Assembly (NCBI GenBank): GCA_013397865.1
Contig: VZTI01004400.1
Coordinates: 1,444,223 to 1,508,222 of the forward strand
DNA length: 64,000 nt
Direction: 5' to 3'
Origin: Struthidea cinerea
Taxonomy: Eukaryota > Chordata > Aves > Passeriformes > Corcoracidae
Positions 24,862-34,140 of this stretch are shown here, piece after piece (positions within the stretch are counted from its first letter, which is position 1; each line of letters starts with the position of its first letter). A program made the position numbers and the translations under genes. The notes beneath the pieces were generated by a model. The model saw nothing but the letters and a program-made list of their open reading frames with translations, did no database searches and had not been told where the DNA came from.

Positions 24862-25858
24862 CCCCTAGAGGTGGGCTGCACTGGAAGGATGGAAAAGAGA
24901 CCCCTCTGAATGACCAGGATGAGTCAGCCACCCTAGACACCACAGAGCACCAGAGGGTGACCAAAGAGTTTGGTTCTGTCTGGGCCATTCTGTACCGGGT
25001 GTGGGTGCCCAGGTGCTGTCAGGGGGTGCTGCAGAGACCTCTGTGATAAGCAGCCAAGGCTGCCCTTTGCTGGACACAGCCCATTCCAGATGGCTCCAAT
25101 GGCCCCCCCCAGGCCTTGGCTGAGCCCTGCAGCCAAGGTGGTGGTGCTTCAGAAATATGTGTGTAAGAAAGGGCAAAATGCTGCCTGGCAGTGAGGGGTG
25201 AGGAAAAATATGAGAGAAACAGCCCTGAGGCAAGAGCAGCAGGCAGGGAGGAGGTGCTCCGGGTGCCCCAGCAGAGACTCCCCTTCAGTTCTTAGAGAAA
25301 ACCATGGTGATGGAGGCTGAGCCCCTGCAGCCCACGGGGGAGCAGAAATGTGCACTGCAGCTCATGGAGGACCCAGTGCTGCAGCAGCCTTCTTCTGAAG
25401 GAACTGCAGCACAGGTGAGGGGCCCAAACTGGAGCAGTTCATGAAGATCTGCAGCCCATGAAGAGGGCCCAGGCTGCAGTAGGGAACAGCATGAGGAGAA
25501 AGGAGCAGCAGGGAGGACCTGTTATGGACTGACCCACAGACCCCATTCCCCATCCCTTTCACTGCTGAGCAAGGAGGAGGTAAAGGAGTCAGGGGTGAAG
25601 GTAAGCCTGGGAAGAAGGGAGAAGTGAGGAGAAGATGGTTTTACTTTTGTCTTTGTTTCTTGACATCTTATGCTAGCCTTAACTAGTAATAAATTAAATT
25701 AATTTTCCCCAAGCTGAGTCTGTTTTTCCTGTGTCAGTAATTGATGGCTGATCTCCTTGTCTTTATCCTTTCTAATTTTCTCTCCCTGTCCTGCTGAGGA
25801 AGGGGAGTAAGACAGCTTCTGGGTGGGCATCTGGCAGCAGGGCAAGATCAGCCCACCA
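24862..25858 (+). mobile_element. ERVL-type LTR (about 1 kb, with internal CTGCAG-bearing repeats)
   Basis: The 3' part carries a sequence I associate with avian ERVL-type LTRs: AATAAATTAAATTAATTTTC with AATAAA at 25688-25693, then CCCCAAGCTGAGTCTGTTTT, ending in a purine-rich segment and CAGCCCACCA at 25858. Upstream, irregular direct repeats each carry CTGCAG (25325, 25355, 25404, 25449, 25474), also typical of this LTR group. No gag or pol sequence follows, so it is a solo LTR. The 5' end is approximate. Open frames across 24865-25562 are by-products of its GC-rich U3. Confidence 0.8.
25688..25693 (+). terminator. LTR polyadenylation signal
   Basis: AATAAA in the R region of the ERVL-type LTR, upstream of the conserved U5 segment. 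Confidence 0.5.
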
Positions 25859-27099
25859 AAAAGGCATTTTGTTATATGTGGGGACTATGAATATTCTAAT
25901 TCAACCAAATAACTGCTGTATAATTCCTGATGATGAGGTGTTTGATGTCTAATTGTTTTTGAGGGAGATGTAAAGAAAAGGTGAACAGGGAAGCAGACCT
26001 AATGTTAAATAGATACTCAAATGGCAAAACAAACACAGGTAGCTTGCATTGAAAATTGTCTTGTAAGATTTGTAACGACAATGTTTCTTGATTTTATTTT
26101 TATCTCTGGTGTGAATTTTCTTAAGTAAAAGGCAATAAATAGTAAAAAAAAAAAATCACAATGCTAGTGATAAGGAGCAAAAAAACCCCAACCAAACCCC
26201 CAAATCATTAAGAATTAAAATATGTCCTTTGTTCAATAGCCTGTAATAGCTAGCTTTGATAATTAAATCCTGAAGTTTTTGCATTTATTTGTAAAAAATT
26301 TAGATTAAGTATTAATATGGACACTTGGGATTGCATAATCTCCTTGAAAGGATAAAGAAAAATATCCTTATAGGGCTTATACTCTGTATTCAGTTTTGTA
26401 ATTTATAGCATGTCTTTTTTGAAAACTGCAGTATTCTTTGTGAAATTTCACAGGCAGCAGTTGGCGAAAAATAAATTATTTTTACAACAAAACAAAAAAT
26501 TCCTTAAAATTCACTGATATGTACCATTAATTGAAACTTAAAGAAATTACTGTTAATTAACTTGTCAAACTTGCATCCCTCACCTGTAAATCCTTTTAAA
26601 AATATCTGTTGCTAACTAACATTCACTTTTCCTGCAGAGTACTTATTACTATTAATATAAAATTGGTTTAAAGTAAATAACTTAATGATTATCATAGCTA
26701 AGGCTTAATATTGAAATTGTTGAAAGTGTATGCACATAGAAAGTACTGCGACTCATGGCTTATCCGACTAGCTCAAGAAACAAAAGTTGGGGCTTTTTTT
26801 AGTATAATGCTCCTGTAATTCTTCTGGGTCTGTCAAAGCCAAAGTAGTTACAACAGCAAATGTAAAAATGGACATGTCAAGTGGAACACTTGGAACAAGT
26901 GAAAAAGAAATTCGGCATAAAAAACAGGACAGACTTCTTTATCTCTCATTTTAATCAGATTTTACATTTATCCTGAATTATGTGATCCTTCTCTTTAAGA
27001 TAAATTGTAGTAAAATGAGTCTGCAGTAGTAGAGTAGAACAAAAAGGATGAAAATGTTAAGCTCCTGTTTAAGAATCATTCATGGAATTATCTGTCATA
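25859..27099. other. AT-rich non-coding stretch
   Basis: Very AT-rich, with many A and T runs (for example an A-run near 26145). No gene or identifiable repeat seen. Confidence 0.65.
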
Positions 27100-27850
27100 A
27101 TGAAGTTAATAGAAATTCATCAAGGATAAATGCCAAACCCTGCACCAGGGAAGGAGGGTCCATGAGGACCACAGTCTGGGGACAGAGTGAGCAGCTCTGT
27201 GGAAGGGGCCTGGAAGGCTCATGGGCATCAGGTTGAGCAGGATCCACCAATCTGTCCTGGCAGCAAGGGAGGCCAACAGCATCCTGGGCTATAGCAATGG
27301 GAGTGCAGTGAGTAGGTGGCGGGAAGTGATTATTCCCATGTACTCAGCACCTGTTAGACCACATTTGGATACTGCGTTCGGTTTGGGGCCCTTGCAAACA
27401 AGAAGGACAGTAGTAAACTGGTGTGGGTTTAGCAGAGGACCACAGCTGGGGGCTGGAGCACTTACCTAGCAGAGAGAGTCTGTGAGTGTAGGGTTTGTTT
27501 AGCCTAAGAAGGGGGAGACTGTGTTGAGGGCCCTTAATAGCAGCATTCCCCCACCTGGGACAAGGTCATAAGGAAGACAGAGCCTGGCACTTCTCAGTGA
27601 CACAGTGTGGGAGAGTGACAGTCAACAAGCAGAAGTTGAAACGAGAAGTTCACCATATGGGTGAGGAGAAACCTTTTCACGTCAAGGAAACTCAAGATAC
27701 TGAAACATATTTTCCAGAGGAGGTTATGTACTCCCCATCCTTGAGGATTTTGAGGTCAGATTGAATGGACCCACAAGGCTCGTCCTGCTTTAAGCAAGAT
27801 ATTGGACTTGAGATCTCCTCTAACTTGAATTATCCTGTGATTCTATGTGA
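27100..27850 (+). mobile_element. CR1 LINE 3' fragment (upstream of two abutting copies)
   Basis: Degraded C-terminal ORF2 and 3' UTR of CR1 in plus orientation. Landmarks are the CCTGCACCAGGG segment near 27140, the TCAGCACCTGTTAGACCACA segment near 27345 (the CR1 'LVRPHLEY'-like coding region), and the terminal TCCTGTGATTCTATG near 27833-27846. Stops and indels break the frame. The 5' end is approximate. The next CR1 starts within about 20 bp of this 3' end. Confidence 0.9.
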
Positions 27851-27864
27851 TGATAATATTATTG

Positions 27865-28685
27865 GAGGAGAGACTTTGACAAGTTAGAGGGCTGGGTAAT
27901 CACCGACCATATGAAGTTCAACAAGGGAAAATGCTGGATTCTGCACCTGGGGTGGGACAACCCTGGATGTACAAACTCAGGAATGAGATGCTGGGAAGCA
28001 CCTGGTGGAAAGGGACCTGGGGGTCCTGCTTGCTGGCAAGTTGAATCTGAGTCAGCAGTGCCCTGGCAGCCAGGAGAGCCAAACGTGTCCTGGGGTGCAT
28101 CAGGCACAGCATCGCCAGCCGGGCAAGGGAGGGGATTGTCCCGCTCTGCTCTGCCCTGGGGCGGCCTCATCTTGAGTGCAGAGGGCAGTTTTGGGCACTA
28201 TAAGATAAAATATTGAACTATTAGGGAGTGTCCAAAGGAGGGCAACAAAGACAGTGAAGGGCCTTGAGGGGAAGCCGTGTGAGGAGCAGCTGAGGTCACT
28301 TGATCAGTTCAGCCTGGAGGAGACTGGGGTCAGACCTCATTGCAGTTACAACTTCCTCGTGAGGGGAAGAGGAGGGGCAGGCACTGATCTCTTCTCTGTG
28401 GTGACCAGTGACAGGATCCGATTAAATGGCCTGAAGCTGTGTCAGGGTAGATTTAGGTTGGATATTCGAAAAAGGTTCTTCATGCTGTGGATGTTTGGAC
28501 ACTGGAACAGGCTCCCCAGGGAAGTGGTCACAGCACCAAGCCCGACAGAGTTCAAGCAAGGTTTGGACAATGCTCTCAGGAACATGGTGAGACTCTTGGG
28601 GATGTCCTGTGCAGGGCCAGGAGCTGGACTTGATGATCCTGATTGGTCCCTTCCTACTTAACATATTCTATAATGATGATGATTA
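27865..28685 (+). mobile_element. CR1 LINE 3' fragment (downstream of two abutting copies)
   Basis: Begins within ORF2 (GGGCTGGGTAATCACCGACC, ATGAAGTTCAACAAGG) and runs to ATTCTATAATGATGATGATT at about 28664-28683. The open frame 28254-28661 shows the conserved CR1 ORF2 C-terminus, with KGLEGKPCEEQLRSL, YNFLVRGRGGAG, KLCQGRFRLDIRKRFF and HWNRLPREVVTAPS. The 5' truncation is typical of LINE target-primed reverse transcription. Better preserved than its upstream neighbour, suggesting later insertion. No intact reverse transcriptase remains. Confidence 0.95.
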
Positions 28686-30295
28686 TATTTTTAAATTATT
28701 CTCTGTAAGAGGTTGAAAGACTGTTGTAAAAAAATGTCCTTTCCAGAGTTTTCATTCAGTCTCATTTCAAAAGTACTCTTAAGTACTTTCCATTTGTGCT
28801 GAATGTGATTTGATATAGATGAAACAAATTGTGTCTGACACAGAAGACTTCAGAGCTTTTAATTCTATAAGCTCAAGATGTTTAGATAATTACATATTTT
28901 TCCTCAAATAAAAATACTCCTCTGCTCATTTTGGCAAATATTTATTCATCTCCCCTGTTTTAATTGGCAATTAAATGAATGGAGCATGACTTCTTTATCA
29001 AATAAATACTTACTTTAGAAATTAAGGGTATAATTTGAAAATAAAATGTAATCTGTGAGTTGAACAGATTGCTAATATTCAACAACTATTCATTATCTAT
29101 TTTCACTTTATATCTTGGCTGTTTAAATGGATTTAAGCATATATTCCTAAACTCAGCGTCAGATGCAGGAGCTACATTTTCTGGTTGGAAGCTCTTGAAC
29201 AGACCTTACAATAGGCTCAAGTGAGCTAAAAATAAACTTCTAGCAGTTCATATTAACTGGGTAATAACAGTCAACAGCAAAAAGCAGTATCCAGCTATGA
29301 TGAAAACAGGAAGCACATTACACAATCTGCCCTTTCCAGATAGGTATGAATTCTTAAAGGCTTAACTAAAATAATAATCCCTCAAAGTTTTTAATAAAAG
29401 CAGAGACTTGCCCATTGTTCATAGCTGAGTGGAGACGAAAAACATGCACCACAGTACATTGTGAAAGATCTGCTGTGTCCTGGGAAACAACGCTATTTCC
29501 ATTTAGTTCTTGGTAACCCTGATTTCAGTTTTAAGTCACTATGGATTTGATCCTGCAAAGGGCTGAGCATCTGAGCCTTTTCCAGCAAAGCTGCACAATG
29601 CTGTTAAGCCTGGGAGCATTGTGAGATAGAAACCCAGAAGCCGACCCTGACTGACTGGGGTGAGAAGAGAGTGCTGAGCTCTTGTCATTCATTGATGCTG
29701 AAGATACCTGTGCTCCAGCATCTCCCAGGAAACCATGTTCCCTCTCTGAGGCAGTCGCATCCTGTTCACCTTTCCTTGGCAGGTGGAGATGGCAACAGGG
29801 TCCTTCCCTTAGAAGTGAAGAGTGAAGCACTAGCTAGATCTAGACCACCCCAAGAGAGGTTTTGGTACAGACCTACTACTTATTTTATTTCTGTGGTCAG
29901 GCAGGTAAAAGAAACAACCCCCATGCTGCCAGCGAAAGGTATCTACAAAAGATCTGTGTTTCCTCAGGCCCTTTTTCTGCTTGTGAGGTTGTGAAAAGTA
30001 GTGGAAAGTAGTCATGTGCAGAACCAAATATCTGGTGTATCCAGATTCCTGTTGTCTGAAGTGTGACACTGTTTTGAGCATCTAAGTAAAATGTTTTGGA
30101 TGCAGAACCATCTTGTTTGCATTTTTTGGGGTTCACACTTTTTCTCGTATGTTAATGGGACAAATTACAGCATCTTAAGCACAAAGTGTTTCAGAAGCTG
30201 TCGGAGACTGAAATGTTATAGTTTATGATTTAACAATTTAATGAAGACTTTTGCCTATTATAGCAAAAACTGTATTACAAAAGCTGCAGAGAAGA
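28686..30295. other. Unique non-coding stretch
   Basis: AT-rich to about 29.5 kb, then near 40-45% GC. No recognised gene or repeat; open frames of about 100 codons at 29531-29994 occur on both strands and have no family motif. Confidence 0.55.
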
Positions 30296-31090
30296 CCACT
30301 TTGCCCCGGATAGGGCTCCTGACTGAGGCCTTACACCCGCTCGCTGATGAAGATAAGATAAAGTAACAACTCAGGGCTGGGGAAAAAGGATACATTCACA
30401 GAGCACAAGCCTGGCACCTTCGGAGTGGAGACCACAGCCCCAGGGCTGTCAGCTGCTCAGCTTCGCACAGCAGCTCACCTCTCACCGAAGGCTGGGGGCA
30501 AGAGAGGCTTTGGGTGTGTGTTGGAAAGGCCTCTGGTCAGAGGTGCAGTTAACACCCAGGCTCCGCCGTGCAGAGAAGCCCAGCTGAGGGGCCGCTTCAC
30601 CAGGGGAAAAGCTTATCCACAGCAGAGGGGGTGTCATGGCCCATCAGAGACCCCCCCAAGGAGTCCCCAGACCCTGCACCAGAGCACTGCAGCACGATGC
30701 AACAAATCCACAGTGTTGCAAGGGACAGCATCAAACTGGCCCCTGCAAGGGAAGCACCCGGGCTTCCCGTCGGCCCAAAACGTTTATTAATCCACTGGAT
30801 TCTATACTCTTCGGCGTGGCACAGCATGGAGTGGCAACGGGGGACCCTCACCACCAAGAAGACCAGATGGAGGGGAGCAACGAGACGTCGTTGGGACCCT
30901 CCGAAGGGTGATATGTCCACCTAACCCGTCACTCCCTCCCTGTCCCCTCACCCCCCTCGCACACTTCTTTCTCTATTTCTTCCTTTCCTTCTTTTCTCTT
31001 GCTTTCTCTCTGCCTCTTTTACTATTAAACAAAATACACCAATTTTTTGGCACCAACACCTAACCTCGTTTGGTTTTAATCAAGTTTTTT
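30296..31090 (+). mobile_element. CpG-rich retroviral LTR (probable solo LTR)
   Basis: A GC- and CpG-rich block to about 30930 is followed by a long pyrimidine tract (30940-31020) and CTATTAAACAAAATACACC, with ATTAAA at about 31024-31029. A U5-like segment (TTGGCACCAACACCTAACCTCG, then TTTGGTTTTAATC) closes it. This layout matches avian LTRs as I know them. Both ends are approximate and no duplication was found. No internal retroviral genes follow. Open frames at 30425-30924 on both strands are U3 by-products. Confidence 0.62.
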
Positions 31091-32130
31091 GAGTATATTT
31101 TGAACCTTCAAAGTTCTTTCTGTTTTATACATGGAGACTTTGTTTTCTTTGATCTTCTGGTATTAAACTAGATTGTAACAGATGTGCCCCTTGCTTGGGT
31201 CAGGACCCAGTCAGATTGCAGAAACAGAGAGTGTTGCCTGCCCAAGAACGGCATTCTTCAGCCTAGCGATAGCCTTCTTCTGTCCTGGAGCGCTGGCTGA
31301 TCCCTGCTGCCCTTTTGCCACTGTTGTCCCCGCACCACTGGGATGCCTCCTCAGGGAGGCTCTTACCCACCTTTCAGGAGGCCACCCTTCCACACTGTGG
31401 CTCTGCCTCTGTAATAGCCCTGTAATGGAAGTCTGTGTGTGCCTGGTAAACATGATACAGCGCAGCTTTCTCTCACCCTGTGTGTTCGGGATGCATTTGC
31501 ATGACAAAGACTTGTCACTGTGTATTTCTCCTGCCAAACAAAACCCTGTTAGACTTTTAGGTTTGCTTTGGTTTGGGTGGTTTTTATTTAATGCTGCCCA
31601 TTTGATAAACTGACCTCTGAAATTAAGATGTTGGAAAGTCAGAGTTGACTCTTTCCACTGGGCAGGATGGAATGTAGCCTTATTATTAAATAATGACAAT
31701 GTTGATCAACTGTTATCAAATTCTTCATAGAAGCTAAATACATTAAACAGTCTGTGCAGATAATACTGGTATAAACCCAGACCCATGGACGGACTATTGC
31801 CATTATGATCTTATTCTTATCATATAACTTTGGTACCTTGGTACATTGGAAAAAAATGGTACTTTATGTATTCATTAAATGATTGTATGGTCTGCAAATG
31901 GTCCTTATCATATTTCAGAAGTACATAGCCAAAACGATTCTTATGATATACAACAGCAGAAAGCCTCTTTGTAAACTACAGATAAGGTTTCCTGTGGAAT
32001 CTCCTCAGGTTTAAAAATTGGAAGCCACGTCATTACCTACTTAATTTGTTTATGTTTAGTTCATGGATTACAATAAGTGCTTCCTTTTTTAAACATGTCT
32101 TGCTCCAATGTATTTCTTTTTGCTGCTTAT
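31091..32130. other. Non-coding stretch with a GC-rich patch at 31.18-31.45 kb
   Basis: A GC-richer patch follows the LTR and is open on both strands (143 codons plus at 31182-31613, 162 codons minus at 31211-31699). No domain or homology was recognised in either frame. It may be part of a decayed element or an unknown exon. The rest is AT-rich without features. Confidence 0.5.
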
Positions 32131-32433
32131 TGTGGTTTGGCCCTGGCTAGATGCCAAGTGCCCAAAAAGAAGGGAGAGAGAAATAAAGCCCAAGAGAAAT
32201 AAGGGATGATGCACAATACAGTTGCTCACTAACCCCTGACTGATGCCCAATCTGTCCCTACCAGTGATTGGTGCCTCCCAGCTAACTTCCCCTAGTTTAT
32301 ATCCCTTTGGTTAGTTTGGATCAGCAGTCCTGGCTGTGCTCCCCTCCAGCTTCTTGTGCACCTGCTCGCTGACAAAGCATGGGACACTGAAATGTCCCTG
32401 ATTTAGGGTAAGCAAGATGGGTTGAGGTAACAA
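32131..32433 (-). mobile_element. ERVL LTR fragment, minus strand
   Basis: The plus strand reads as the reverse complement of an avian ERVL LTR: TGTGGTTTGGCCCTGGC (3' LTR end), then TGATGCACAATACAGTTGCTCAC, CAGCTTCTTGTGCACCTGC, and TTAGGGTAAGCA. The U3 start (the TGTCCTGGTTT part) is missing, so it is 5'-truncated near 32433, and part of the R region is shortened. It has the same family features as the plus-strand LTR at 33926 but opposite orientation, so the two are not the paired LTRs of one simple provirus. Confidence 0.82.
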
Positions 32434-32884
32434 CAAATCTGACTAGAATGTGCTAGAACAAGTTTGTTATATTAGTTTAATGGTCACTGGTCACAATGTT
32501 GATTCATTTTCTCTCAAAGCTGGTCTGCTTGTTCTTAAAGTCACATTATGTGATACCTTACTTGCAGTGTGTGTTCCCCACTGTGCTGTTTGTCTCCCGT
32601 GGGAACTGGGCCAAGGCTATCATGTTGTACTTTGTAACTCTTTTTATGATGTGATAGAATTGCTGGCTCTGAAATGAATCTGTTATTTGTGCTTGGTCTT
32701 GCCATCATCTCCATACTTTGGGAGAATCTGTCAGAAGCTATTAATAATTGTACCTTTTACCTTTCCTTCTTGGAGACCCACTCTGTGGTGGAGATACCTC
32801 CCTTCATCTTCCCCTTCTCTTCCAGACTAATTACAACAGCTCCTGAGAATTTTGAATAAATTTGGGATGTTGAAACCAGCATGT
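32434..32884. other. Unique spacer between ERVL fragments
   Basis: No gene or repeat recognised. Pieces of decayed retroviral leader could be hidden here. Confidence 0.45.
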
Positions 32885-33880
32885 CCTATTGCGTGTTGTC
32901 CTGAGCAGGTTCCAGGTCTTGTTTAAGCATGAACAACTCTTTAAGAATACCAGCCAGTGGTCTGCCCTGAGGCCAGATAGTTATGAGTGGCAAGGTGTGT
33001 GGAATAGTATGGGCAAGTGCCAAAGACCGTGGGCACTTCCAATGTTTTGGAACTTCATCCTTTAACAAGTGCAGAATCTGGAAAAGCTAGTAAAATATTT
33101 GGAATAGGTGTGCTGTCACCCTGGCAATTTCAGAGAGACAAAAATCACTGCAAAGTGCTTGGCCATGGCTGAGGCCTTCCAAGCCCTGTTCGACCATATT
33201 TGTTACCCTCAAGGGCAGAAAAAGGTCTCTGGATCAGACAATAAAACAACAGCCTGCTCCAACCCCTGTGACAGGCACTGCAGCTGAACATGAGAACCAG
33301 CCTGTGCCCCTATACACAAGAAGAAATGGAGACATCGTTTTTAGTAAAGGAGGACTAAGGAGAGCCACCACAAGAACATGAGGAAGAGGCAGAAAAGGAA
33401 GTAACCACTCAATCCCTATCCCTGAGTGAGCTGCAGGATATGCAAAATATTTTAGCTGTCAATCAGATGAGCACATCTGGCTGCTCTGATGGTGGGGTGA
33501 TGTGGTTAGTAACCTGCAATGAGGGAGGAGGAAAGCCAAACTGGTGGGATCATTTTCTAGGGAAGCGGGCATTGGTATGGCACTTGGAAAAGGGATGCAA
33601 GTCCTCAGCCTCTGGAGGCACCTCCTGTCAAGGGTGAAGAAAAGTATCATTTCAAGGAAGATATTTATGTCACTCAGGAGAATGGACTACCATGGAGAGA
33701 ATACCGTGAGGTATCAGCCAGTACCTGAGGGAATTAGCCATGCTAGAGATGATTTATTATGATCCAAAAAATGTGCAGGCACCAACAGATCCAGTAGAAG
33801 TCCAATTCACATGTCCCCTGGGGCAGAAGCTGTGTGTATGTAGCAAAAGACAGGAAAGGTGATGGTGTATTAGAAAGTGT
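32885..33880 (+). pseudogene. ERVL gag remnant (decayed endogenous retrovirus)
   Basis: The sequence matches, as I know it, the gag region of avian ERVL elements. In one frame from about 32931 it encodes a tryptophan-rich segment and then hits a stop (TAA at 33063-33065). Recognisable gag-like coding resumes in other frames, for example GGCACCTCCTGTCAAGGGTG near 33617 and CAGTACCTGAGGGAATTAGCC near 33720. Several frameshifts and stops make it non-functional. No protease, reverse transcriptase, integrase or dUTPase sequence follows: the gag-like part runs almost directly into the purine tract and 3' LTR, so a large internal deletion removed pol. The internal order is gag, purine tract, LTR, consistent with a plus-strand provirus remnant. 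Confidence 0.78.
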
Positions 33881-33907
33881 GGGACTTGGGCATGACATAA
33901 ATGGAAT

Positions 33908-33925
33908 AGAATAAGGGGTGGGTAC
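33908..33925 (+). other. Polypurine tract before the ERVL 3' LTR
   Basis: AATAGAATAAGGGGTGGG-type purine run immediately before TGTCCTGG. In retroviruses this primes plus-strand DNA synthesis. Its position marks the junction of the internal region and the 3' LTR. Confidence 0.7.
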
Positions 33926-34140
33926 TGTCCTGGTTTGAGCTGAGATAAGGGTAATTTTCTTCCTAGTACCTGGTACAGTGCTGTATTTTGGAATTTGTAT
34001 GACAATAATGTTGATAACATGATGATGTTTTAGTTGTTTCTAAGAAGTGCTTACCCTAAGTCAAGGAGTTTTCAGTTTCTTGTACTCTGCCAACAAGGAG
34101 GTGCACAAGAAGCCTGGAGGGAACATGGCCAGGACAGTGC
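33926..34140 (+). mobile_element. ERVL 3' LTR, truncated
   Basis: Starts TGTCCTGGTTTGAGCTGAGAT, continues with TTTTCTTCCTAGTACCTGGTACAGTGCTG and TGCTTACCCTAAGTCAAGGAG, then CAAGAAGCCTGGAGGGAACATGGCCAGGACAG near 34137. These are U3 landmarks of a common avian ERVL LTR. Similarity stops at about 34140, so most of R and U5 is missing and the poly(A) signal is lost. Confidence 0.88.

Noticed and set aside
24865..25562. Frames of up to 122 codons on both strands
   Set aside because: They lie in the GC-rich U3 of an ERVL-type LTR.
28254..28661. 135-codon frame with protein-like sequence
   Set aside because: It is the C-terminal part of CR1 ORF2, a repeat remnant, not a host gene.
30425..30924. 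Four frames of 91-121 codons on both strands
   Set aside because: They fall inside the CpG-rich LTR U3 and show no protein motif.
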